A DNA stretch of 64,000 nucleotides from Bacillus cereus group sp. RP43 (GCF_040459645.1 NZ_JARVHQ010000001.1:2232001-2296000), one strand, 5' to 3'. Shown: positions 51,840 to 61,334, counted from the first letter of the stretch. Program-made: numbers and translations. Notes: generated by a model not told the origin, from the sequence alone.

Positions 51840-51878
51840 CATCAAACGTTTTTAATTTGGATGTAAAGGAGGGGTAAT

Positions 51879-52307
51879 TTGACAAGTTCATGCTCAAAAG
51901 AAGCGATTATTTTATATAAATTACACTTTCTAAATAAAGAAGTAAGTTCGAAGTTTGAAGGGTGTACGGGTATGAGTCAGTCTCGATTAGAGCTTATACT
52001 TCAGTTATTTGAAGTAGGTGAAATTAGTCAAAAAGCACTTCAGCAAGAAGTGAATATTGATAATGCTGCGATTACGAGGCATTTAAAACAGCTTGAAGCA
52101 AACGGAATGATTGTAAGACGTAAAAATCCGGATGATAACAGAATTACGCTAGTTTCTCTTACTGAAGAGGGGCGAAATAAAATTCAAGCGTTTCAAGAGG
52201 AAAAAGAACGTTTTGCAGCATCTGCATTTAAAGGATTAAGTGAGGAAGAACGCGATAATCTTTTAAATATGTTAAATCACATTCAAGAAAATATAAAAGA
52301 ATTATAA
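51879..52307 (+). CDS. MarR-family regulator
   Basis: A 142-residue winged-helix repressor. The recognition region VNIDNAAITRHLKQLEANGMIVRRKNP and the wing RITLVSLTEEGR are clear. It has Cys residues at positions 5 and 29, which might sense oxidants or electrophiles (inference). The start is TTG after AAGGAGGGG. It heads a three-gene operon with a nitroreductase and an ABM-domain protein, and a palindrome lies at the promoter. Confidence 0.88.
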   Translation: MTSSCSKEAIILYKLHFLNKEVSSKFEGCTGMSQSRLELILQLFEVGEISQKALQQEVNIDNAAITRHLKQLEANGMIVRRKNPDDNRITLVSLTEEGRNKIQAFQEEKERFAASAFKGLSEEERDNLLNMLNHIQENIKEL

Positions 52308-52325
52308 AAAAGGGAGAATACAACT

Positions 52326-52964
52326 ATGACTAACTCAGTAAAAACAAATGATTTTAACGAAATTTTAACAGGACGCCGTTCTATTCGTAAGTACGATCCT
52401 TCAGTGAAAATTAGTAAAGAAGAAATGACTGAAATTCTTACAGAAGCAACACTTGCACCATCTTCAGTAAACATGCAACCATGGAGATTCCTAGTTATCG
52501 AAAGTGACGAAGCAAAAGCAACACTTGCGCCACTTGCAAAATTCAATCAATCTCAAGTAGAAACATCTTCAGCAATGATCGCTGTATTTGGTGACTTAAA
52601 CAACTTTGATAACGCAGAAGAAATTTATGGTACAGCAGTAGAGCGCGGATTAATGCCAGCTGAAGTAAAAGAAGATCAAATGCAAAAACTTTCAGCTTAC
52701 TTCTCAATGGTTCCACCAGAAGTAATGAAAGATACGGTACTAATTGACGGTGGTCTTGTAGCGATGCAATTTATGTTAGCAGCTCGTGCTCACGGCTATG
52801 ATACATGTCCAATTGGTGGTTTTGAGAAAGATCAAATCGCTGAAGCTTTCGGATTAGATAAAGAGCGTCACGTACCAGTAATGTTAATTTCAATCGGAAA
52901 AGCTGCAGACATGGGTTATCAATCAGTACGTCTTCCAATTGAAAAAGTTGCTGAGTGGAAGTAA
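52326..52964 (+). CDS. Nitroreductase-family FMN oxidoreductase
   Basis: A 212-residue flavoprotein. Family motifs: TGRRSIRKYDPSVKIS near 14-30, LAPSSVNMQPWRFLVI near 43-58, and the late VAMQFMLAARAHGYDTCPIGG. FMN would support two-electron reduction of quinones or nitroaromatics by NAD(P)H, similar to MhqN/YodC-type proteins. Its gene follows the MarR repressor by 18 bases, a common electrophile-detoxification arrangement. Codon use and GC are as in neighbouring genes. Confidence 0.9.
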   Translation: MTNSVKTNDFNEILTGRRSIRKYDPSVKISKEEMTEILTEATLAPSSVNMQPWRFLVIESDEAKATLAPLAKFNQSQVETSSAMIAVFGDLNNFDNAEEIYGTAVERGLMPAEVKEDQMQKLSAYFSMVPPEVMKDTVLIDGGLVAMQFMLAARAHGYDTCPIGGFEKDQIAEAFGLDKERHVPVMLISIGKAADMGYQSVRLPIEKVAEWK

Positions 52965-53008
52965 TTTTATAAAAACAGAAATAAGTGAGATATGAGAGGG
53001 GAAACACC

Positions 53009-53302
53009 ATGATTATTATTCACGCAATATTTCAAGTAGATCCAGCAAAAAAACAATCATTTTTAGAAGAAATTCAGCCACTACTTCATGGTTCAAGAGA
53101 AGAAAGTGGAAATGTATCTTATGACTTATATAAAGATACAGAAAAAGAAAATGTTTATACGATGGTAGAAGTATGGAAAGATGGAGAAGCAGTTGCGAGT
53201 CATAATACGAGTGAACACTTCACATCTTTCGTTAGTAAAGCAGCACAATTTTTGACTGCTCCGCTTGATATAAAGGTTTATAATGGAGAGTTAGTAAAAT
53301 AA
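53009..53302 (+). CDS. ABM-domain putative monooxygenase
   Basis: A 97-residue antibiotic-biosynthesis-monooxygenase-fold protein (IIIHAIFQVDPAKKQSFLEE opening, then GNVSYDLYKDTEKENVYTMVEVWKD, then SEHFTSFV). These small dimeric proteins oxidise quinols without cofactors or simply bind small aromatics. ATG 53009 follows GAGGGG. Third gene of the MarR operon. Confidence 0.85.
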   Translation: MIIIHAIFQVDPAKKQSFLEEIQPLLHGSREESGNVSYDLYKDTEKENVYTMVEVWKDGEAVASHNTSEHFTSFVSKAAQFLTAPLDIKVYNGELVK

Positions 53303-53310
53303 TGAGGTAG

Positions 53311-53349
53311 AAAAAGATGACTTTAGCGTATGCTAGGTCATCTTTTTTA
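53311..53349 (+). terminator. Rho-independent terminator
   Basis: AAAAAGATGAC and GTCATCTTTTTT arms with an inner TAGC/GCTA pair, after the ABM-domain gene. Confidence 0.8.
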
Positions 53350-53445
53350 TTTTGATAGGAATATATTTACTTCTAACTTAATGTGTTATAATTTGGAAAA
53401 TAAATATTCTTAATTTTTAAAATATTAAAGGTGGTAGTGAAATAT

Positions 53446-54378
53446 ATGAACATATTAAAGAAAATCACTAACAATATTTCAAAGGTCATTATAGGAAAAG
53501 ATGAATCGATTGAACTCGCAGCAATAGCTCTTATAGCAAGAGGACATATTTTATTAGAAGATGTACCTGGGACTGGAAAAACAACATTAGCAAAAAGCTT
53601 AGCAAAAAGTGTGGACGCTAAGTTTCAAAGAATTCAATTCACAGCTGATACTTTGCCGGGAGATGTCATTGGCCTCGAATATTTTAATGTGAAAGAATCG
53701 GAATTTAAAACGAGGTTAGGGCCTATTTTTGCAAATATAGTATTAGTTGATGAAATTAATCGAGCTGTACCGAGAACGCAATCTTCATTACTTGAAGTTA
53801 TGGAAGAACGTACCGTTACGATTGCGAAACGGACACATTCATTACGAGAACCTTTTTTAGTTATTGCAACGCAAAATCCTCTCGAGTCAGCCGGTACATT
53901 TCCTTTACCCGACGCTCAATTAGACCGATTTTTACTGACTATACGTCAAGGTTATCCAACAAGAGAAGCAGAAAAGGAAATGATGAGACGATTTCAAACG
54001 AATGATCCTCTAGAAGCATTACATTCTATTATTTCAACTGAAGAAATTATTGATATACAAAAAAGAGCAAGAGAAGTGTTAGTAGGGAATGATGTGCAGG
54101 ATTATCTTCTTGAAATCATTGAGGCAACGCGTAAGCATGAACTGATTGAAATTGGTGTAAGCCCGCGAGGTACATTGGCATTTATGAGGGCGATTCAAGC
54201 ACGGGCGATATTAAATGAAAGAGATTACTGTACGCCAGATGATATAAAGACACTTGCTGCATCTGTCTGCGCCCATCGGTTAACGTTAACGATTGAAGGG
54301 GAGATGAAAACGACAAAAAATCAAATCATTAAAGAAATTTTTCATACGATTAGTGTACCAGTGGAGAATGTACGATGA
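53446..54378 (+). CDS. MoxR-family AAA+ ATPase
   Basis: A 310-residue AAA+ chaperone-like ATPase. Walker A is EDVPGTGKTTLAKSL (about 38-52), Walker B IVLVDEINRA (about 102), sensor 1 in VIATQNPLE and sensor 2 SPRGTLAFMRAIQARA. MoxR proteins are thought to aid maturation of partners with DUF58 or von Willebrand domains. ATG 53446 follows AAAGGTGG. Its gene overlaps the DUF58 gene by four bases, as in the conserved MoxR-DUF58 pair. Confidence 0.9.
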   Translation: MNILKKITNNISKVIIGKDESIELAAIALIARGHILLEDVPGTGKTTLAKSLAKSVDAKFQRIQFTADTLPGDVIGLEYFNVKESEFKTRLGPIFANIVLVDEINRAVPRTQSSLLEVMEERTVTIAKRTHSLREPFLVIATQNPLESAGTFPLPDAQLDRFLLTIRQGYPTREAEKEMMRRFQTNDPLEALHSIISTEEIIDIQKRAREVLVGNDVQDYLLEIIEATRKHELIEIGVSPRGTLAFMRAIQARAILNERDYCTPDDIKTLAASVCAHRLTLTIEGEMKTTKNQIIKEIFHTISVPVENVR

Positions 54379-55484
54379 ATCAACAGCTCGTGTATACACC
54401 GTTAGCGGAACCCTTCGTAATAGGAGTTGTGTCAGTTGTAGCCGTTATTTTATGTGTATTTTCAAGTGATCTACTGTTTTTATCTCTCGTATTTTTGTAT
54501 TTAATTTTAATAGGTGCTGCGCATGTATACATACGGAAAGTATCTCGCATTAACTGGGAATACGAACAAGGAAATTCAAATGTTTTTATCGGTGAGACGA
54601 ACACGTGCAAAATAAAAATTTCAAACAACTCGATATTTCCTATTTTCAATATCGTATTTCGATTTAAATGTGAAAATAAGCTAGCTTGGGAGCATGATGA
54701 ACTAAACAAAAATCATAGTACAGGTTCAAATTATTATATGAATTTCAATATAAAAGGTGGAGAGACAGTTTCATTTGATTTACAAGCTATAGCATTAAAA
54801 AGAGGTATTGCAAAATGGGAAGAAGTTGAAATTGTTATTACTGATCCCTTCGGATTCATAACGAATCATATAACATATAGTCATGTTGATACACCGTCCT
54901 ATTTAGTTTTGCCAGCTGTTCCGAAAATACAAGTACCTGAATTACAGGAATGGTCACGCGGATTTCGAAAAGCAATGTCTTCTCCGCTATATGATGAAAC
55001 GAAAGTAATGGGCGTGAAATTTTATGAAAATGAAGATTTTCGTTCTATCCACTGGGGTGCAACAGCAAAAACAGGGACGATAACAGCCAAAAAATACGAA
55101 CGAACACAATCAGATAAATACGCGGTTTATCTTAATTTACAAAATAAAAGTGGCGTTTCTTTGCGAAATGATACAGAGGAACTAATTGAATTAACAGCAG
55201 GCATATGCAAACAATTGCTCATGCAAGATTGTTCATTTGAATTATGGATTAATAGCGTGAAAGATAACGGATTGTTGCATATAAAGAACGGCGATAATCG
55301 AAAACATTTGCAAAATGTATTAAAAGTACTTGCCTCAATATCGGACCAAGATACTCCTGTATCTTCTTCTTATTTTTACACAGCTGGTTTTCGTCGAAAG
55401 GAATTGGATGCAGTTCCTTTAATTCTTGGTACTTCCCCAAGGAAATACAGTAGAACGAATAAATGGATTGTAATTAAAGAATAA
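54375..55484 (+). CDS. DUF58 domain membrane protein
   Basis: A 369-residue protein with two N-terminal membrane helices (about 13-55) followed by a soluble DUF58 domain. The DUF58 signature KFYENEDFRSIHWGATAKTGTITAKKYE is near 218-245, cut here as FRSIHWGATAKTG for the core. The region around it resembles a von Willebrand A-like fold. It is the presumed client or partner of MoxR. ATGA overlap with the previous gene indicates coupled translation. Confidence 0.88.
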   Translation: MNQQLVYTPLAEPFVIGVVSVVAVILCVFSSDLLFLSLVFLYLILIGAAHVYIRKVSRINWEYEQGNSNVFIGETNTCKIKISNNSIFPIFNIVFRFKCENKLAWEHDELNKNHSTGSNYYMNFNIKGGETVSFDLQAIALKRGIAKWEEVEIVITDPFGFITNHITYSHVDTPSYLVLPAVPKIQVPELQEWSRGFRKAMSSPLYDETKVMGVKFYENEDFRSIHWGATAKTGTITAKKYERTQSDKYAVYLNLQNKSGVSLRNDTEELIELTAGICKQLLMQDCSFELWINSVKDNGLLHIKNGDNRKHLQNVLKVLASISDQDTPVSSSYFYTAGFRRKELDAVPLILGTSPRKYSRTNKWIVIKE

Positions 55485-55499
55485 GAAGGGGCTTATGTC

Positions 55500-56231
55500 A
55501 TGATTAATAAAAAGAGGCATATGAAAGTGAAGTTTTGGAGTGTAAGAGCTTTAATCATACTTTTCTTTGCGATTAGTGCGATAATGTTATCGCAAGGTGT
55601 GGTGCATGTACAAGACATAGTAAAAGAGCGTTTTTTTAGTGAAAAGAAATCTAAAGAAATTTATAAGGAAACAATAAACTCCGGAAATATTGAAGATTAT
55701 GGAACACCTATAGAAGATAAAAAAGTGGGAGATAATGTGGAAAGAACAACAACGGGTAAAAAATTTAAAGGTTTCGAACGGGAAAATTCATGGAGAGGCG
55801 TATTTTTTGTGCTTTCAAATTCATGGATTACTGTAGCTTTTTCTGTAATTATTGCAGTGGCAATCATATATTCTTTCTACAAGTATATTAGGAAAAGATT
55901 GATGAAAACAGAAATAGAACAGGAGAAACAATCTGAAACAAAAGAGAATTCGGTAAGAACCGTAAAGAATGAAAAAGTCATTCATCAGTCAGAGCAGCCA
56001 CTGCCTAAAGATACGATAAGGAAAACGTTAGTTGAATGGGAAAGAACTTTACCATTTCATGAACAGCGAAGGTCCTATGAAACGATGCAACAATGGTTAA
56101 GAAGAATTTGTAGAACGAGAGATATTATTCCTATATATGAGTCTGTTCGTTATGGTGAAAAGACGTATACGAAGTTAGATGTAGAAAAGGCGATGCGATG
56201 GATAGAGGGAGATGGGAAAGGGCGGAAATAA
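55500..56231 (+). CDS. DUF4129 domain membrane protein
   Basis: A 243-residue protein with two membrane helices (about 15-34 and 106-130), an external acidic loop between them and a cytoplasmic C-terminal DUF4129-like part (about 170-240, with WERTLPFHEQRRSYETMQQW and YTKLDVEKAMRWIEG). It is the third gene of the MoxR-DUF58 operon. In many Firmicutes a transglutaminase-like TgpA protein completes this set; it is missing here. Confidence 0.75.
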   Translation: MINKKRHMKVKFWSVRALIILFFAISAIMLSQGVVHVQDIVKERFFSEKKSKEIYKETINSGNIEDYGTPIEDKKVGDNVERTTTGKKFKGFERENSWRGVFFVLSNSWITVAFSVIIAVAIIYSFYKYIRKRLMKTEIEQEKQSETKENSVRTVKNEKVIHQSEQPLPKDTIRKTLVEWERTLPFHEQRRSYETMQQWLRRICRTRDIIPIYESVRYGEKTYTKLDVEKAMRWIEGDGKGRK

Positions 56232-56247
56232 TCTGAATGTAAAAATT

Positions 56248-56294
56248 ATATAAGTAAATAAAATTAACTGTAAATTAATTTTATTTACTTATAT
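56248..56294 (+). terminator. Long perfect stem terminator of the MoxR operon
   Basis: Twenty-base perfect arms (56248-56267 / 56275-56294) around a seven-base loop, seventeen bases after the DUF4129 stop. The stem is all A/T apart from one G-C pair, unlike the GC-rich stems elsewhere in the window. Confidence 0.65.
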
Positions 56295-56538
56295 TTAATT
56301 GCATGTTAATGTATACTTAATTTTTTATATCTCTACCAATGGAAAAGAATATACAAGCTATATGTAACTCTTTGTAGAGTATTGCTTATTAAATTGTTCA
56401 TGGGTATATCTTTATTTTATTAATATAGAATGAAAAAAGGATGTATTAAAGCTAAACGATTAACGGGTAGCATGTAAATAAAAAATTGCATGAGTTTAGT
56501 AAAAACTTATAATTTATTTTTAAGGGTGTGAAAATATA
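56295..56538 (+). other. AT-rich intergenic stretch, no gene seen
   Basis: No open frame with a ribosome binding site on either strand. It probably carries the promoter of the membrane protein gene that follows. Confidence 0.45.
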
Positions 56539-57045
56539 ATGAAACCGATATTGAAAAGTATACTTCTTTCCTTTATTTTTTCTGCAGTAGGGATGTGTTG
56601 GCTACTGTTCATGTTATTTAGAGGAGGCGGAGACTGGTTATTATCTTGGATAGGTGTATTAATGGCATATTTATCTTTATACACTTTAATAGATTTATAT
56701 TGTAAAAATACATACGAAAAAACATTAAATAAATTGCTTATAAAATCAACAGTTACTACCTTTAGTTTTGGAGTATTAGGAATCACATTTGGTATAATAC
56801 ACGAGCTATTAACACCATGGAGTCTCAGTTTAATGGTTTGGTATTGGTTGCTAATTCTACTTTTATTTTTAACGACCATAATATTAGTAGTGATTTTAGT
56901 ATTTGTAAATCGTAAAGATCATAATTTCTCTGGGGTATATAGAATACTTATACTTCTAAATATACTTCTTACGTTAGGGCCGGTACTGTGGCCACTTTTG
57001 CTCACTATTCTTGGAAATGGTATGAATGCTAGTGCGGGATGGTAA
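56539..57045 (+). CDS. Integral membrane protein, unknown family
   Basis: A 168-residue protein with five predicted hydrophobic helices (about 8-30, 36-52, 70-88, 94-118, 128-155) and very few charged residues. GGGTGTG precedes the ATG. It has no recognisable catalytic motif. It lies alone between two terminators. Function unknown. Confidence 0.6.
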   Translation: MKPILKSILLSFIFSAVGMCWLLFMLFRGGGDWLLSWIGVLMAYLSLYTLIDLYCKNTYEKTLNKLLIKSTVTTFSFGVLGITFGIIHELLTPWSLSLMVWYWLLILLLFLTTIILVVILVFVNRKDHNFSGVYRILILLNILLTLGPVLWPLLLTILGNGMNASAGW

Positions 57046-57114
57046 GAGTGAATGAAGATTAGTTGTATAAAGAATAGAATGGAATAAAAAATTAATATAA
57101 GGTTTTAAATATTT

Positions 57115-57158
57115 AAGAGAGCGTGTTTACATAAAAAATGAAAACACGTTCTCTTTTT
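57115..57158 (+). terminator. Rho-independent terminator
   Basis: AAGAGAGCGTGTTT and AAACACGTTCTCTT arms (one G-U pair) followed by T residues, about 70 bases past the membrane-protein gene. Confidence 0.7.
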
Positions 57159-57308
57159 ATTTGCATACATAACCCTTTCTCAGCTTATCGTATCAAAATT
57201 TGAACGTAAGTATTTCGTAAGGAATGGATAAGAAAAAAGAGAGATTTATCATATAGGATTAAAGTATAACTTGAATCAATACGATATTAACAGAGAAGAG
57301 GAAGCCTT

Positions 57309-58475
57309 ATGAAAAAATGTGATTCAATTAAGTTAGCAAGTTTGGCAATTTTATTAGCGGGTACTACTCTATTCACACCAGGTTTTACTGTGAAAGCAGA
57401 GTCTGTTCAAAATTTATCTAGTCCGTCACAAGCACATGATCAAAAGAACCGGAATGGTTGGAAACAAGTAATGCAGGAATCAGTACAGCTTGGAACACCA
57501 GGGGTATTAGCTAAGACGTTTAACAACGGAAAAACTAGTAGCTATACTGCTGGCGTGGCAGATTTAAGTACAAAGAAACCGATGAAATCGGATTATCGTT
57601 TTCGGATTGGTAGCGTGACGAAGACGTTTACTGCTACGACTGTTCTTCAATTAGTAGGAGAAAATCGCGTACAACTTGACGATCCAATTGAAAAGTGGCT
57701 ACCAGGTCTCATTCAAGGAAATGGGTATGATGGCAATCAAATTACGATACGTCAACTTTTGAATCATACGAGTGGTATAGCTGAATACTTAAAGTCAAAA
57801 GACGCTGACATAATGAATTCAAAAAAAACGTATACAGCAGAAGAAATAGTAAAAATGGGACTTTCTCTACCACCTGATTTTTCGCCAGGTAAGGGGTGGT
57901 CGTATTCAAACACAGGATACGTAATATTGGGAATGCTTATTGAAAAAATAACTGGAAATAGTTATGCAGAAGAAATTGAAAAGCGAATTATTGAACCTTT
58001 GGATCTGTCAAATACGTTTTTACCAGGGAATTCAACCGTTATCCCAGGAAAGAATCATGCTCGAGGGTATATGAAAATTGAAGGAACAAGCGAATTGAAA
58101 GACATAACGTATTATAATCCGAGTTTAGCTAAGTCAGCTGGAGATATGATTTCTAATGCGGACGATTTAAATAAGTTCTTTTCATCTTTACTCGGCGGTA
58201 AGTTATTGAAGGAAAATCAACTAAAAGAAATGCTTACTACAGTTCCTACAGAAGGAGAAGGCGTTGGTGATGGATATGGCCTTGGAATCTATGAGACTAA
58301 ACTTCCAAACGGTGTTTCAATTTGGGGTCACGGAGGAGCAATTCCTGGATTTACAACTTTTGCTGGGGGAGTAATTGGAGGCAAACATACATTGGCGGTC
58401 AGTATTAACTCTTTAGGTGCGATTGATATTATTAAGCAGTTTAATAAAATGATGCAAATTGAATTTAAAAAATAG
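57309..58475 (+). CDS. Secreted serine hydrolase (D-Ala-D-Ala carboxypeptidase/esterase type)
   Basis: A 388-residue exported protein. A signal peptide (1-31, ending TVKAES) precedes a class C beta-lactamase-like domain with SxxK as SVTK in RIGSVTKTFTATTVL (about 98-101), Tyr motif YSN in WSYSNTGYVILG (about 200), and HGG in WGHGGAIPGF near 341. Active-site elements are complete. Candidates are a low-molecular-weight penicillin-binding protein or an esterase. GAAGAGGAAG lies before the ATG. Confidence 0.88.
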   Translation: MKKCDSIKLASLAILLAGTTLFTPGFTVKAESVQNLSSPSQAHDQKNRNGWKQVMQESVQLGTPGVLAKTFNNGKTSSYTAGVADLSTKKPMKSDYRFRIGSVTKTFTATTVLQLVGENRVQLDDPIEKWLPGLIQGNGYDGNQITIRQLLNHTSGIAEYLKSKDADIMNSKKTYTAEEIVKMGLSLPPDFSPGKGWSYSNTGYVILGMLIEKITGNSYAEEIEKRIIEPLDLSNTFLPGNSTVIPGKNHARGYMKIEGTSELKDITYYNPSLAKSAGDMISNADDLNKFFSSLLGGKLLKENQLKEMLTTVPTEGEGVGDGYGLGIYETKLPNGVSIWGHGGAIPGFTTFAGGVIGGKHTLAVSINSLGAIDIIKQFNKMMQIEFKK

Positions 58476-58536
58476 ATGAAAAGAAAGTGAATTGGATTCT
58501 GCTATAGTTGTATATAAAAGAGGAGATTTTTGAATT

Positions 58537-58644
58537 TTGCAAATATTGACAGTGTTAGCATTTATGATATGGCATCAAGTTTATGTGGAACATAAATACG
58601 ATATAACTGCATTTCAAAGTGAAAGTCAATCTTATAGCTCTTAG
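58537..58644 (+). CDS. Possible small protein (35 aa) with TTG start
   Basis: TTG at 58537 opens a 35-codon frame (LTVLAFMIWHQVYVEHKY, ending with SYSS), with AGAGGAG eleven bases upstream and a terminator sixteen bases after the stop. A hydrophobic start suggests a small membrane peptide. The spacing is long, so confidence is low. Confidence 0.35.
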   Translation: MQILTVLAFMIWHQVYVEHKYDITAFQSESQSYSS

Positions 58645-58655
58645 TATAAAAATAA

Positions 58656-58688
58656 AAGGGATGTCAGTTGCGTGACATCTTTTTTATT
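58656..58688 (+). terminator. Rho-independent terminator
   Basis: GATGTCA (58660-58666) and TGACATC (58673-58679) with a GTTGCG loop and a run of T residues. Confidence 0.75.
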
Positions 58689-58861
58689 TTGGAGCAAAGA
58701 GGTATATCTTTAATTCTGAAAATTGTTATTTTTTCAATCGTTCCATATAATAAAGGTTATAGTGATTTATACAGGGGAGTTATGAATGGAGAATACTTTA
58801 GTTGATTAACTATTTCTCGTTTTAACCAATATAACAATTAATAGATTTGGAGTTGAGTACA

Positions 58862-60616
58862 TTGGGACAAAATCATTATAAATGGAGTAATAAGCAATTA
58901 CGAGAACATGTTGAAGTACTAGATGGTACGAGAAGTCCACACATTTTATTAAGGAATGCAACATACTTAAATTCCTATATGCGTGAGTGGATGAAAGCAA
59001 ATATTTGGATCTATGATGACCGCATTGTATATGTAGGAGAAAAATTACCAGAGCAACTACAAGAATGTGAAGTGATTGATTGCGATGGAAAGTATGTAGT
59101 TCCTAGTTACATAGAACCGCATGCACATCCATATCAATTATATAATCCAGAGACTTTAGCAAATCATGCGATGCAATTTGGTACAACAACTTTCATTAAT
59201 GATAATTTAACTTTGTTTTTCACATTACAACGGGAAGTAGCGTTTCGTTTATTAGATGAATATAAAAAGATTCCGGCAAGCATGTATTGGTGGTGTCGTT
59301 TCGATGGACAAACTGAGTTGCAAAATGGCCAATCGTTGTTTAATAGTGAAGAAATAATGGAATGGCTGAACCATGAAGATGTTCTTCAAGGAGGGGAGTT
59401 AACAGCATGGCCAAAACTATTAAATGGCGATGAGGAAATGTTAAATTGGGTACAGGAAACAAAACGATTACAGAAGAAAGTAGAAGGTCATTTTCCCGGA
59501 GCGTCTGAAACAACTTTAGCAAAGTTAAAATTGTTAGGTACGGATTGTGATCATGAAGCGATGACAGGGCAGGAAGCATTAACACGCCTTATGCAAGGTT
59601 ACACTGTTTCTCTTAGAAATTCTTCTATCCGTCCAGATTTAGAAATTTTAGTAAAAGAATTGCTAGAACTAGGTGTTAAACAATTTGATAGATTCATTTT
59701 CACAACAGACGGTTCGCATCCGTCATTTTATGAAAACGGAATGACAAATAGATTGATAGAAATAGCGATTAAGCAAGGGATACCAGTTATAGATGCCTAT
59801 AATATGGCAAGTTATAACATTGCTCGTTATTATAATATGGAGCATTTACATGGTGCGATTGCCACAGGGAGAATCGCCAATATTAACATTTTGGAAAGTA
59901 AAGAAAATCCAACTCCAATAAGTGTAATTGCAAAGGGTAAGTGGATGAAGCGTGAAGGAGTAAACAAAAATAAATCAGTAAGTATAGAGTGGGATAAATT
60001 CCAAGTAGCACCTTTACAATTAGACTGGTGTTTGCAGAAAGAAGATATGATTTTCACTGATACAAATGGTATAAAATTATTAAACGACGTCATAACAAAG
60101 CCATATGTTAGTGAAATCGAATTAAACTGTGATGAACTTTCCCTTGACCATGATGAGTGTTTCCTTATGATGATTGCTCGTGATGGTACGTGGCGAGTGA
60201 ATACAGTTGTGAAAGGTTTTGCGAAAGAATTAGGAGGCCTTGCTAGTTCGTATTCCGGAACAGGTGATATCATTCTTATTGGAAAGAGTAAAGAAGATAT
60301 GCTTACAGCTTTTCATAGAGTGAAAGAGCTCGGTGGCGGGATCGTAATAGCTGAAAAGACTGAAGTGATACACGAAATTGCTTTACCATTGCTCGGGATT
60401 ATGTCTGATTTAAAAATGAGCACATTAATACATAAAGAGAAAAAGATGGTGAAATTATTGCAAGAGCGAGGCTACGCCTATAACGATCCGGCATTTACGA
60501 TTTTATTCTTTTCTGCAACGCACTTGCCTTTTATACGGGTAACACCTATAGGTTTATATGATGTGAAAAGTAGTAAGCTACTTGCTACGCCTGTGAAGTT
60601 AATAAAGCAATATTAA
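58862..60616 (+). CDS. Adenine-deaminase-family amidohydrolase (YerA-like)
   Basis: A 584-residue metal-dependent amidohydrolase. Metal ligands are seen in YIEPHAHPYQLYNP (HxH, near 90), in the VEGHFPGAS and DCDHEAMTGQEALTRL segments near 210-245, and FTTDGSHPS near 285. The C-terminal Ade domain follows (GGLASSYSGTGDIILIG, GGGIVIAEKTEVIHEIALPL). The family deaminates adenine, but B. subtilis YerA did not prove to be the main adenine deaminase, so substrate is open. I chose TTG 58862, nine bases after GGAG. Confidence 0.82.
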   Translation: MGQNHYKWSNKQLREHVEVLDGTRSPHILLRNATYLNSYMREWMKANIWIYDDRIVYVGEKLPEQLQECEVIDCDGKYVVPSYIEPHAHPYQLYNPETLANHAMQFGTTTFINDNLTLFFTLQREVAFRLLDEYKKIPASMYWWCRFDGQTELQNGQSLFNSEEIMEWLNHEDVLQGGELTAWPKLLNGDEEMLNWVQETKRLQKKVEGHFPGASETTLAKLKLLGTDCDHEAMTGQEALTRLMQGYTVSLRNSSIRPDLEILVKELLELGVKQFDRFIFTTDGSHPSFYENGMTNRLIEIAIKQGIPVIDAYNMASYNIARYYNMEHLHGAIATGRIANINILESKENPTPISVIAKGKWMKREGVNKNKSVSIEWDKFQVAPLQLDWCLQKEDMIFTDTNGIKLLNDVITKPYVSEIELNCDELSLDHDECFLMMIARDGTWRVNTVVKGFAKELGGLASSYSGTGDIILIGKSKEDMLTAFHRVKELGGGIVIAEKTEVIHEIALPLLGIMSDLKMSTLIHKEKKMVKLLQERGYAYNDPAFTILFFSATHLPFIRVTPIGLYDVKSSKLLATPVKLIKQY

Positions 60617-60620
60617 TATG

Positions 60621-60658
60621 AAAGGTCCTATAAAAGTCTAATTTATAGGGCCTTTTAT
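60621..60658 (+). terminator. Rho-independent terminator
   Basis: AAGGTCCTATAAA and TTTATAGGGCCTT arms (one G-U) with T residues, five bases after the amidohydrolase gene. Confidence 0.75.
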
Positions 60659-60733
60659 ATTATTAGCATAAGAATAGAATCTCCTCAAAAACAAATAATA
60701 TAGTATCTAAATTATTTGAGGTGATACTTAAAT

Positions 60734-61255
60734 ATGAAAAAAATATTGTATGTTTTAAGTGTATTTATTTTGTGTGTATCTATACAGCATGTGGTACATT
60801 CTCAGTCAAATGCACCAAGGTTGTCTTCGGATTGTCTGGAAGAAAGTAAAATGCGTGATGAAAAGTATGTGAAAAATATTATGAAGGACATCATATCTAC
60901 GTTTGATTTAAATATTGATGAAAATAGTTTTATGGAAGTCAGCAAAAGAGATCTAGAGGCTGCACATTTGATGTATGGTGGGCGGGTTGATGATTCTTAT
61001 TATAATTCACTAACTAAAATTTATGATAGTGGTGGATATAGAGGAGAGCCTAGGTTGTTTGTGAGGGCGCAAGAAGCATTTTTACTTTATAAAGAAATTG
61101 ACGATACTAATGTAATGAAACGCTTAAACCTTGAAAAAGGGGAATGGGTTGTTACCGAAACGAAAAAGAAGCAAGGGAAAATCGTGGAATACAGACCGTT
61201 ACAATGTGAAAAAGATTATCTGAAAAAGAGAAATGAGTACCATAATATGAAATGA
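60734..61255 (+). CDS. Secreted protein of unknown function
   Basis: A 173-residue protein. A signal peptide (about 1-24, MKKILYVLSVFILCVSIQHV...) precedes a charged, helix-rich mature part with two Cys residues (positions 34 and 156 roughly) that may form a disulphide. No lipobox. Family not recognised. GAGGTG lies before the ATG. Confidence 0.65.
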   Translation: MKKILYVLSVFILCVSIQHVVHSQSNAPRLSSDCLEESKMRDEKYVKNIMKDIISTFDLNIDENSFMEVSKRDLEAAHLMYGGRVDDSYYNSLTKIYDSGGYRGEPRLFVRAQEAFLLYKEIDDTNVMKRLNLEKGEWVVTETKKKQGKIVEYRPLQCEKDYLKKRNEYHNMK

Positions 61256-61334
61256 GATAAAGAAAATCTTGAAGGGGAAAGATTTCGTTAATAAATGTAC
61301 AGTGGCCGATAGAAATCACTAGTAAGTTCGCCAT

